Source: an uncultured Collinsella sp.
GTDB taxonomy: Bacteria > Actinomycetota > Coriobacteriia > Coriobacteriales > Coriobacteriaceae
DNA length: 6,467 nucleotides
Direction of reading: 5' to 3'
Assembly: GCA_900552185.1 (NCBI GenBank)
Contig: URYT01000108.1
Span: 1-6,467 of the forward strand
Shown here: positions 1 through 5,050 of the stretch, in pieces
Layout: each line of letters begins with the position of its first letter
Numbering within the stretch: position 1 is the stretch's first letter
The notes under the pieces: generated by a model
Seen by the model: only the letters and a program-made list of their open reading frames with translations
What the model was told of the DNA's origin: nothing
The model's database searches: none
Program-made: the position numbers and the translations under genes

Positions 1-72
1 AAGGGCGAGGAAAGCGCGGCGGCCGTAGGCGGACAGGTCCTGCGCGCGGCGCTCGCGACACAGGGGCTGTAG
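1..72 (+). CDS. C-terminal end of an upstream gene, probably a penicillin-binding protein (partial)
   Basis: An open frame enters from the left edge and ends at TAG (70-72), giving 23 residues that finish ..GGQVLRAALATQGL. The pattern of a small-residue run, then hydrophobic and Ala/Leu residues near the terminus, resembles the C-terminal helix of class B penicillin-binding proteins (PbpA/FtsI type). In actinobacteria and firmicutes these genes often sit directly before a PASTA kinase. Only 63 nt separate this stop from pknB and no convincing terminator lies between, so the two are probably cotranscribed. The identification rests mainly on context because too little protein is visible for a domain match. 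Confidence 0.5.
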   Translation, partial: KGEESAAAVGGQVLRAALATQGL

Positions 73-135
73 CAATTCACCGGTACGAGGTAACACTTCC
101 GCCCACGGCGGATAGATTGATGAGGAGTTAAAGAC

Positions 136-2103
136 ATGCCAGACGGACAGCGCGTACTTGGAGGAAGGTACCTGCTCAAGGATAAGGTCGGAAACGGCGG
201 CATGGCCAGCGTGTATCGCGCACAGGACCAGGTGCTCGACCGCACCGTTGCCGTGAAGATCATGCTGCCCCAGTACGCCGCCGATCCCAACTTCACCAAG
301 CGCTTCAAGCAGGAGGCCGCCGCTGCGGCCAACCTGCAGAGCCCCTACATCGTGGGGGTGTACGACTGGGGCAAGGACGGCGACACCTACTACATCGTCA
401 TGGAGTACCTGCGCGGCACCGACCTCAAGAGCGGCGTGCGCAGCCACGGCGCCCTCGATCCCAAGAAGGTCGCCCAGATCGGCTCTCAGATCTGCGGCGC
501 CCTCTCCGTTGCACACAAGCACGAGATCATCCACCGCGACATCAAGCCGCAGAACATCATGGTGCTGCCCGACGGCAACATCAAGGTGATGGACTTTGGC
601 ATCGCGCGCGCCAAGAACAGCCACCTCACGCAAGACAACAACGTGCTGGGAACCGCCCACTACGTCAGCCCCGAGCAAACCCGTGGTCAGGACCTCGGCC
701 CCACCTCGGATATCTACTCGCTGGGCGTCGTGATGTACGAGTGCGCCACCGGCCGCGTCCCCTTTGACGGTGACGACGCTATCTCGGTCGCACTCAAGCA
801 GGTCAACGAGCTGCCTATTCCGCCGAGCCAGATCAACTCCGGTGTCGACGCCGACCTTGAGCGCATCATCCTCAAGTGCATGGAGAAGGACCCGGCAAAC
901 CGCTTCCAGACCGCCGACGAGCTGCGTCAGGTGCTCAACAGCTACCTGTCGGGCCGTGCCGTCAACGTCTCGGAGCCCACGCGCATCATCGGTGCCCCCG
1001 GTGAACTGGGCGCCACCAAGACTCGCGAGCTTTCCGATCAGACGCGCGCCATGGTGCGTCCCGTTTCGGGCGTGAGCGGCCAGAATACCGCCCGTAGCTC
1101 GGTTTCGGGCTCTACCGGCTCCTACGAGGTCGAAAAGCCCAAATCCAACAAGAACAAGATCATCGCCGCCGTGGTGGCAGCCGTTGCCGTCATCGGCATC
1201 GTGGTGGCCTTCGCCACAGGACTCTTTGGCGGCGAGCAGGTCACCGTGCCCGATGTGCTGGGCAAGGACCAGCAGACTGCCGTCGAGCTGATCAAGGAAG
1301 CCGGCCTCGAGGTCGGCACCATCGACCAAAGCTACAACGACGATGTCGACGAGGGCAAGGTCGCCGAGCAGACGCCCAACGGCAACACCAAGAAGACCAA
1401 GGGCACCAAGGTGAACCTGGTAATCTCCAAGGGCCCCAAGCCCTCCGAAAAGGTTGAGGTTCCCCGGCTTGTCGGCCTGACCAAGGACCAGGCAGAAGCC
1501 GCGCTGGCAAGCGTTGGCCTGAAGGGCAACGCCTCCGAGGAGGCCAACGAGGCCGATGAGGGCCAGGTCTTTGAGCAGGGCACCGAAGCCGGTAAGGAAG
1601 TCGCGAAGGGCACGACCATCTCGTACAAGGTCTCGAGCGGCCCGGATACCACGTCCGTCCCCGACCTGACCGACATGACCGAGGCCCAGGCGCGCAACGC
1701 CCTCGATATGGCAGGCTTTGGCGTCGACGTGAGCTACCAGGAGAACGACTCGGTTACCGAGGGCACCGTGATCAGCTGGAACCCCAGCGGCAAGCAGAAG
1801 CCCGGCGCCACGATTACCGTCGTCATTGCCAAGAAGTCCGGCAAGGCCACCGTCCCGGGCAACCTGTACGGCAAGAGCATCTCCGCCGCCGTTACCGCGC
1901 TCAACAACGCCGGTTTCTATAACATTGGCTTCTGTGACCAGAACGGCAATCCCGTAAGCGGTAACGAGGATGCCACCGTTACGGGCGTCTCCCCCACTGG
2001 CAAGCAGTCCACCGACAGCACGATCACGCTAACAGTCGCACTTTCTGGTTCGGGCTCGGGCTCGGGCACGAGCACGGGCGACGATTCCGGTACGACCAAC
2101 TAG
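136..2103 (+). CDS. pknB: PASTA-domain eukaryotic-type Ser/Thr protein kinase (PknB/PrkC/Stk family)
   Basis: This 655-residue membrane kinase phosphorylates Ser/Thr on proteins of cell-wall synthesis and division. The start is ATG 136 with GAGGAG at 122-127, 8 nt upstream. The cytoplasmic kinase domain (about residues 10-270) has the glycine loop GNGGMASVY (19-27), ATP-binding Lys41 in AVK, Glu60 as the likely helix-C partner, the catalytic loop HRDIKPQN (133-140), DFG (153-155) and GTAHYVSPEQ (172-181). Thr165 and Thr173 are likely activation-loop autophosphorylation sites by analogy with PknB. A Ser/Thr-rich juxtamembrane stretch (280-338) with basic KPKSNKNK precedes one transmembrane helix (about 342-364). 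Outside lie four PASTA repeats, roughly 366-433, 438-502, 505-567 and 570-635. The last is the most divergent and contains the only extracellular cysteine, Cys600. A Ser/Gly/Thr tail (637-655) ends the protein. All catalytic residues are present. PASTA repeats in this family bind muropeptides or lipid II, so a cell-wall sensing role is inferred. Confidence 0.96.
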   Translation: MPDGQRVLGGRYLLKDKVGNGGMASVYRAQDQVLDRTVAVKIMLPQYAADPNFTKRFKQEAAAAANLQSPYIVGVYDWGKDGDTYYIVMEYLRGTDLKSGVRSHGALDPKKVAQIGSQICGALSVAHKHEIIHRDIKPQNIMVLPDGNIKVMDFGIARAKNSHLTQDNNVLGTAHYVSPEQTRGQDLGPTSDIYSLGVVMYECATGRVPFDGDDAISVALKQVNELPIPPSQINSGVDADLERIILKCMEKDPANRFQTADELRQVLNSYLSGRAVNVSEPTRIIGAPGELGATKTRELSDQTRAMVRPVSGVSGQNTARSSVSGSTGSYEVEKPKSNKNKIIAAVVAAVAVIGIVVAFATGLFGGEQVTVPDVLGKDQQTAVELIKEAGLEVGTIDQSYNDDVDEGKVAEQTPNGNTKKTKGTKVNLVISKGPKPSEKVEVPRLVGLTKDQAEAALASVGLKGNASEEANEADEGQVFEQGTEAGKEVAKGTTISYKVSSGPDTTSVPDLTDMTEAQARNALDMAGFGVDVSYQENDSVTEGTVISWNPSGKQKPGATITVVIAKKSGKATVPGNLYGKSISAAVTALNNAGFYNIGFCDQNGNPVSGNEDATVTGVSPTGKQSTDSTITLTVALSGSGSGSGTSTGDDSGTTN

Positions 2104-2155
2104 TCGCCACCCCACCGCTTATCGCGGCTTTCGCCGCAAACATATTCGCTCACAG

Positions 2156-2195
2156 GCGCCCGCTTGCTCCCCCAGCAAGCGGGCGCTTCGTTTTT
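2156..2195 (+). terminator. Intrinsic terminator of the pknB transcript
   Basis: A perfect 13-bp GC-rich stem (2156-2168 with 2174-2186) closes a loop of five C. It is followed by TTCGTTTTT (2187-2195). It lies 53 nt after the pknB stop, and the T-run is on the plus side only, so it is directional for pknB. A smaller GCGGC/GCCGC hairpin (about 2124-2137) between stop and terminator has no T-run. Confidence 0.93.
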
Positions 2196-2215
2196 GACAT
2201 GGCATTGAACCAGAA

Positions 2216-2244
2216 GAGCCCGGCACCGTAGCGGTACCGGGCTC
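2216..2244 (-). terminator. Terminator-like hairpin next to a tRNA 3'-end remnant
   Basis: Two 13-nt arms (2216-2228 and 2232-2244) pair with one C-A mismatch around a 3-nt loop TAG. Read on the minus strand, the hairpin lies 8 nt beyond the CCAGA end of the tRNA-like fragment at 2253-2280 and is followed by TTCTGGTT. The hairpin behind the intact tRNA-Arg (2346-2369) has the same arrangement and the same trailing TTCTGGTT, although the stem sequences differ. It is read here as the terminator of a lost tRNA gene. It has no true T-run, so real termination is uncertain. Confidence 0.4.
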
Positions 2245-2252
2245 GACAAATC

Positions 2253-2280
2253 TCTGGTGCTCCGGGCGGATTCGACCCCC
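2253..2280 (-). pseudogene. Remnant of a tRNA 3' end (T-arm, acceptor, CCA)
   Basis: On the minus strand this reads GGTCGAATCCGCCCGGAGC followed by ACCAGA, which is a T-loop, T-stem 3' strand, acceptor 3' strand and CCA. Positions 2253-2275 match 2378-2401 in the intact tRNA-Arg in the same orientation, with one mismatch and one missing base. No matching 5' acceptor (GCTCCGG), D-arm or anticodon arm is found in the bases that would precede it (2281-2340), so it is not a functional tRNA. It could be a decayed tandem tRNA or a leftover attachment-site copy. Confidence 0.6.
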
Positions 2281-2298
2281 CCGCGGGAAATTGGTGAC

Positions 2299-2324
2299 GC
2301 GGGTGTCGACGGCTCGAATCCGCC
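2299..2324 (+). repeat. Inverted copy of the tRNA-Arg 3' half
   Basis: These 26 bases match the tRNA-Arg sequence of 2391-2416 (tRNA positions 40-65: end of the anticodon stem, variable loop and T-arm) in the opposite orientation. There is one difference, C for T at the first T-loop base. Downstream bases 2325-2344 keep a C-rich stretch and an ACCAGA, but they no longer match the acceptor stem. No tRNA 5' half precedes it on the plus strand. With 2391-2416 it forms a long interrupted inverted repeat about 66 bp apart. It can also pair with the closer fragment at 2253-2275. Confidence 0.7.
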
Positions 2325-2345
2325 GACGGCCCCCACAAACCAGAA

Positions 2346-2369
2346 ACGGCGCCGCTCTCGCGACGCCGT
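2346..2369 (-). terminator. Hairpin following tRNA-Arg, probable terminator
   Basis: Arms ACGGCG (2346-2351) and CGCCGT (2364-2369) pair, and after one mismatch an inner CGC/GCG stem closes a 4-nt loop (GAGA, a GNRA tetraloop, on the minus strand). It starts 10 nt beyond the CCA of the tRNA and is followed on the minus strand by TTTCTGGTTTG, a broken T-rich tail. Position and structure fit the end of a single-gene tRNA transcript. The weak T-run lowers confidence. Confidence 0.55.
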
Positions 2370-2379
2370 CATAATCTTC

Positions 2380-2455
2380 TGGTGCCCCCGGGCGGATTCG
2401 AACCGTCGACACCCGCTTTAGGAGAGCGGTGCTCTATCCCCTGAGCTACGGAGGC
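2380..2455 (-). tRNA. tRNA-Arg(CCT), CCA encoded
   Basis: This is a 76-nt cloverleaf on the minus strand. The acceptor GCCTCCG pairs over 7 bp with CGGGGGC, including one T-G wobble, followed by A73 and an encoded CCA (2380-2382). The D-stem GCTC/GAGC and the anticodon stem CCGCT/AGCGG are fully paired. The anticodon loop CTCCTAA places CCT at 2420-2422, which decodes AGG (Arg). The T-loop is canonical TTCGAAT. The T-stem GACGG/CCGCC has one A50-C64 mismatch, shared by the nearby inverted copy. The gene appears to be a single transcription unit, with an extended -10 just upstream and a hairpin just downstream. Confidence 0.95.
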
Positions 2456-2465
2456 ATGTTGTACT

Positions 2466-2474
2466 AGTGTAGCA
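2466..2474 (-). promoter_or_regulatory. Extended -10 promoter for tRNA-Arg
   Basis: On the minus strand TGCTACACT (2474 to 2466) is an extended -10 (TG-N-TACACT) ending 10 nt before the mature tRNA 5' end at 2455. This would start transcription a few bases upstream of the tRNA. No good TTGACA-like -35 is seen at 16-18 bp, which is usual for extended -10 promoters. Confidence 0.5.
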
Positions 2475-2497
2475 GATTTACGCCGTTGTAATACAGC

Positions 2498-2530
2498 GTA
2501 TAGCCACTCTTCGAAGTTGCGGTGGAACAG
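2498..2530 (-). pseudogene. Short relic matching the C-terminal codons of the gene at the right edge
   Basis: On the minus strand these 11 codons read LFHRNFEEWLY. The gene tail at 6351-6383 reads LFHRNYFEWLC in its own frame. The alignment has no gaps, 24 of 33 bases agree, and CTG/CTA and CTA/CTT are synonymous third-base differences, as expected of coding homology. Upstream (2531 and above) the frame loses similarity and soon meets a TAG inside the repeat array. Downstream the frame has no early stop and runs into the tRNA. It is therefore probably the detached 3' tail of a gene related to the one at 6348-6467. The family is not recognised. The match could instead be a non-coding dispersed repeat. 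Confidence 0.45.
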
Positions 2531-2536
2531 CCCTCC

Positions 2537-2735
2537 GGAAAGTGTGTCCCACTATCCAGGCAAATTCTGGGTCAAACTTTCCCAATGGGACCTCGCTGGA
2601 AACTGTGTCCCAGAATTTCGGCTCGAAACGGGACACAGTTTCCCAAACGACCCCGTTCCGGAAACTACATCCCGGAATCGGCGCTCGAACTGGGATGCAC
2701 TTTCCCGATCGAGCCCCATGGGAAACTGCGTCCCA
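2537..2735. repeat. Array of seven 15-bp motifs alternating in orientation every 30-31 bp
   Basis: The motif is GGAAA(C/G)TG(T/C)GTCCCA. Forward copies begin at 2537, 2598, 2660 and 2721. Reverse copies begin at 2568, 2629 and 2691. Start-to-start steps are 31, 30, 31, 31, 31 and 30 bp. Each motif is itself nearly dyadic (most are GGGA-N7-TCCC). The spacers are 15-16 bp, and the forward-to-reverse spacers at 2613-2628 and 2675-2690 share 11 of 16 bases (GAAT....GCTCGAA), so the true unit is about 62 bp. The array fills the gap between the manO stop (22 bp away) and the coding relic at 2498-2530. Transcribed RNA could fold into several alternative hairpins. The layout resembles REP/BIME elements, which are also mosaics of alternating inverted units, but no RAYT transposase is in view. 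The function is unknown. Confidence 0.9.
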
Positions 2736-2757
2736 CTTGGGGGGCGCTCTTTAATGA

Positions 2758-3156
2758 CTAGTTGCCTTTGTGGAAGAGGTTTTTGATAACGGAGGGGATG
2801 CTCTTGGCGCCCTTGGCCGTCACATCGATAAAATCGGGCGAACGCACAAGCTTATCCTCGTCGACGTACTTGCGGACCGCGCGCAACGTCTCTTTGTCGT
2901 CGCGCGTCGAAAACGTAAAGTGACCGTTGTCCTTGGTGAAGATGGCAAAACGCGTAATCTTCTTGGTGCCGCGCAAAACCTCGGCGGCAATATAGTCGAC
3001 CTCGTCCCACGGGATTTGAATATAATCCTCGGGATTGCGCTCGTTGTAATACTCAAACGCCTTATTGCCCACCATCACGTTACCGTGGCTGGTAAGCCCC
3101 ATCAGGCAGGTTGCCGGCATTGCCAGATCGACCGTGCTGTTCTGAGATTGCGCCAT
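2758..3156 (-). CDS. manO: DUF956 family protein, ManO-like mannose-PTS accessory
   Basis: This is a soluble 132-residue protein without signal peptide or membrane segment. It matches the DUF956 family, usually encoded at the end of mannose-type PTS operons. The diagnostic stretches are NSTVDLAMPATCLMG (6-20), GNKAFEYYNERNPEDYIQIPW (30-50, shortened here to its key core NPEDYIQIPW), TRFAIFTKDNGHFTFSTRD (68-86) and LRAVRKYVDEDKLVRSPDF (91-109). A longer frame begins with ATG at 3207, but that codon lies in the loop of the upstream terminator. ATG 3156 has GAGG 5 nt before it, so it is preferred and gives the usual family length. No promoter is visible in the 19 nt between the terminator T-run and this start, so expression probably depends on readthrough from manXYZ. 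The biochemical role of the family is not settled; ManO has been proposed to act in control of the mannose PTS. Confidence 0.9.
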   Translation of the reverse strand: MAQSQNSTVDLAMPATCLMGLTSHGNVMVGNKAFEYYNERNPEDYIQIPWDEVDYIAAEVLRGTKKITRFAIFTKDNGHFTFSTRDDKETLRAVRKYVDEDKLVRSPDFIDVTAKGAKSIPSVIKNLFHKGN

Positions 3157-3175
3157 ACGCGCCTCGCCCTCCAAT

Positions 3176-3220
3176 AAAAACAATCGGACCGCATCCAGTG
3201 TACCCACCGGGTGCGGTCCG
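3176..3220 (-). terminator. Intrinsic terminator between manZ and manO
   Basis: Read on the minus strand, CGGACCGCA (3220-3212) and TGCGGTCCG (3193-3185) form a perfect 9-bp stem with an 18-nt loop. The stem is followed by ATTGTTTTTATT (T-run at 3180-3176). It lies 56 nt after the manZ stop and 19 nt before the manO start. On the plus strand the hairpin is followed only by TTTCAATGG, so it works in the operon direction. It should lower manO expression relative to manXYZ. Confidence 0.82.
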
Positions 3221-3276
3221 TTTCAATGGCTCAAAAGCCCTTACCTAGCAACTCTCGGTCTTAAGCCGAAGCGTGC

Positions 3277-4197
3277 TTACATGAAGCCGCAGAAGCGACC
3301 GATGATGCCGACGGCGAAGAGAGCCAGGATGATGACGATCGGGCTGACCTTCTTCTTGAGGAGCTTGCAGACCAGCAGGGTCAGGCACACGGCGGCAAGG
3401 CCGGGGATGAGCTGATCGAGGTTGGCCTGAAGCGTGGTGACCTTCATCTGATCAAGGGCGGTAGCACCGACGGAGTTGTACATCGTCAGCGCTTCCTTGA
3501 TACCCTCGGAACCGGAGGGCAGGCTAGCCCAGTCGATAAAGGCGCCAGCAGACTGCTTGACCGTGGAGACGATCGGGGTGAAGGAAATGGACACCCAGCG
3601 CTCGACCAGGGCGCCGATGATGAACATACCCAGGATGGAAGCGCCCTCGGTGACCTTGCCCATCAGACCACCGGAGAGGTCCTTGGCGATGGAGGAGCCG
3701 ACCTTGTAGCCAAACTCCTGCGTGTACCACAGGAAGGCGTAACGGATGATGTTCCACGCGAAGAAGAACAGCAACGGACCGGCGATGCTGCCGGACAGGG
3801 CCAGGGAAGCGCCCAGAGCGCCCAGAATCGGGCGAAGGGTGAACCAGAAGACGGGGTCACCGACGCCGGCGAGCGGGCCCATCATACCGACCTTGACGCC
3901 CTGGATGGCGACGTCATCGATCGGAGCACCGTTGGCGCGCTCCTCCTCGAGGGCGAGGGTAACGCCAATGACGGGGGCGGAAACATAGGGGTGGGTGTTA
4001 TAGAACTCCAGGTGGCGCTTAAGAGCGGCAATCTGGTCATCCTTGCTGGTGTAGAGCTTCTTGATCGCAGGGATCATTGCGAAGCACCAGCCGCCGTTCT
4101 GCATACGCTCGTAGTTCCACGAGCCCTGAAGGAACTGATGACGGAAGCAAACCTTCTTGCGGTCAGCCTTGGTGAGCTGAATCTTGTTCTCTGCCAT
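3277..4197 (-). CDS. manZ: Mannose/fructose/sorbose-family PTS transporter subunit IID
   Basis: EIID is the second membrane subunit of mannose-family PTS permeases and works with EIIC (ManY) to move the sugar. The 306-residue protein begins with the family signature FRHQFLQGSWNYERMQNGGW (18-37), then IPAIKKLY (42-49), HLEFYNTHPYVSAPVIGVTLALEEE (62-86, key core NTHPYVSAPVIG), GVKVGMMGPLAGVGDPVFW (100-118) and FAWNIIRYAFLWYTQEFGYK (146-165). The C-terminal part has hydrophobic segments at about 184-205, 263-280 and 285-303. An in-frame GTG at 4206 would add three residues, but it crowds the ribosome site. ATG 4197 has GGAG 8 nt upstream and is chosen. Only 16 nt separate it from the manY stop, which indicates one operon and probably coupled translation. 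Confidence 0.95.
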   Translation of the reverse strand: MAENKIQLTKADRKKVCFRHQFLQGSWNYERMQNGGWCFAMIPAIKKLYTSKDDQIAALKRHLEFYNTHPYVSAPVIGVTLALEEERANGAPIDDVAIQGVKVGMMGPLAGVGDPVFWFTLRPILGALGASLALSGSIAGPLLFFFAWNIIRYAFLWYTQEFGYKVGSSIAKDLSGGLMGKVTEGASILGMFIIGALVERWVSISFTPIVSTVKQSAGAFIDWASLPSGSEGIKEALTMYNSVGATALDQMKVTTLQANLDQLIPGLAAVCLTLLVCKLLKKKVSPIVIILALFAVGIIGRFCGFM

Positions 4198-4213
4198 ATG
4201 TATCACTCCCCTC

Positions 4214-5032
4214 CTACTCGTAATCGTTCAGAATGTCGCCGAGCGGGTCGCCGGAGCCACCGCCCATGCCGCCACCCTGCTTGGCCAGATCCTTAAGGCC
4301 AAGGTAGATGAGGGCAAGGGAGATGCCGATGAGACCAAGGGCGATCAGCGTGAGCTGAGGGATGGCAGCAAGGACAAAGCCGAGGACGAAGAACGGCCAG
4401 GTCTCCTTGGTGGCCATCATGTTGATGACCATGGCGTAACCGACGGAAGCGACCATGCCGCCGCCGACAGCCATACCGCCGGACAGCCAGTCGGGCATAG
4501 CGTTAAGCGCGTTGGTAACGGCCTCGGCCGGGATGACGCACAGAAGCACTGCCGGGATGGCGATACGAAGGCCCTGCATGAGGATGGCAGCATACTGCCA
4601 GCGCTCGATGCCGGAGAAGTCGCCCTTCTCGGCGCAACCGTCCATGGCGTGAGCGATAGCGGTAGCAATGGTACGGCAGATCATGGTCAGGAACAGACCA
4701 GCGACCGACAGCGGGACGGCGACGGCGATGGCGGCGGTAACGGCCTTTGCCGAATCAGTGGCGCCACCGTTGAGGGCGAGCACCATGATGATCGAAGAAG
4801 CGACCGAGGCCAGAGCGGCGTCAGGCGCGACAGCGGCGCCAACGTTAGCCCAGCCAAGGGCCATCATCTGGAGCGAACCGCCCAGGAGGATGCCCTCCTG
4901 AAGGTGACCGGTTACGAGACCGATAAGCGTGCATGCCACGAGCGGCTGATGGAACTGGAACTCATCCAGAATGCCTTCCATACCGGCAAGCAACGCGACA
5001 ATCGCAACAAGCAGAATAGTGATTGCAGACAT
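4214..5032 (-). CDS. manY: Mannose/fructose/sorbose-family PTS transporter subunit IIC
   Basis: EIIC forms the sugar-binding channel part of the mannose-family permease. The 272-residue protein is hydrophobic throughout, starting with a membrane segment at 3-21. It carries the EIIC-Man/Sor signature FHQPLVACTLIGLVTGHLQEG (27-47; key residues HQPL and GHLQEG), then LLGGSLQMMALGWANVGAAV (49-68), where the GxSLQMMxLGxxNVGAAxxPD pattern is complete. Further hydrophobic stretches lie at about 100-120, 150-170, 188-206 and 213-246. The C-terminus carries a glycine-rich stretch (253-261) before a short acidic end. ATG 5032 has AAGGAGG 9 nt upstream, in the 18-nt gap after manX. Sugar specificity (mannose, glucose, fructose, sorbose or GlcNAc) cannot be read from sequence alone. 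Confidence 0.96.
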   Translation of the reverse strand: MSAITILLVAIVALLAGMEGILDEFQFHQPLVACTLIGLVTGHLQEGILLGGSLQMMALGWANVGAAVAPDAALASVASSIIMVLALNGGATDSAKAVTAAIAVAVPLSVAGLFLTMICRTIATAIAHAMDGCAEKGDFSGIERWQYAAILMQGLRIAIPAVLLCVIPAEAVTNALNAMPDWLSGGMAVGGGMVASVGYAMVINMMATKETWPFFVLGFVLAAIPQLTLIALGLIGISLALIYLGLKDLAKQGGGMGGGSGDPLGDILNDYE

Positions 5033-5050
5033 GTATCGGACCCTCCTTTA

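Noticed and set aside
764..1697. Open frames of 66-121 codons inside pknB on both strands
   Set aside because: They are shadows of the pknB coding frame with Arg/Ser/Pro-rich composition and no domain pattern.
2258..2336. A second complete tRNA gene
   Set aside because: No acceptor 5' strand, D-arm or anticodon arm could be built on either strand; only the 3' parts are recognisable.
2100..2412. Minus-strand open frames with peptides such as GGFEPSTP and VRIRPGAPE
   Set aside because: These peptides are translations of tRNA T-arm sequence (the GGATTCGAA region), a common source of false small proteins beside tRNA genes.
2537..2735. CRISPR array
   Set aside because: The repeats are only 15 bp, alternate in orientation and vary in sequence, and the spacers resemble each other. 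No cas gene is present.
2517..2786. Three overlapping plus-strand frames of 70-89 codons across the array
   Set aside because: They are open in all three frames only because the repeat lacks stops. They show no shared codon signature and do not begin at a good ribosome site.
3157..3207. A 17-residue N-terminal extension of ManO
   Set aside because: Its start codon lies in the terminator loop, and the DUF956 match begins near Met18 of the long frame, where a GAGG ribosome site is present.
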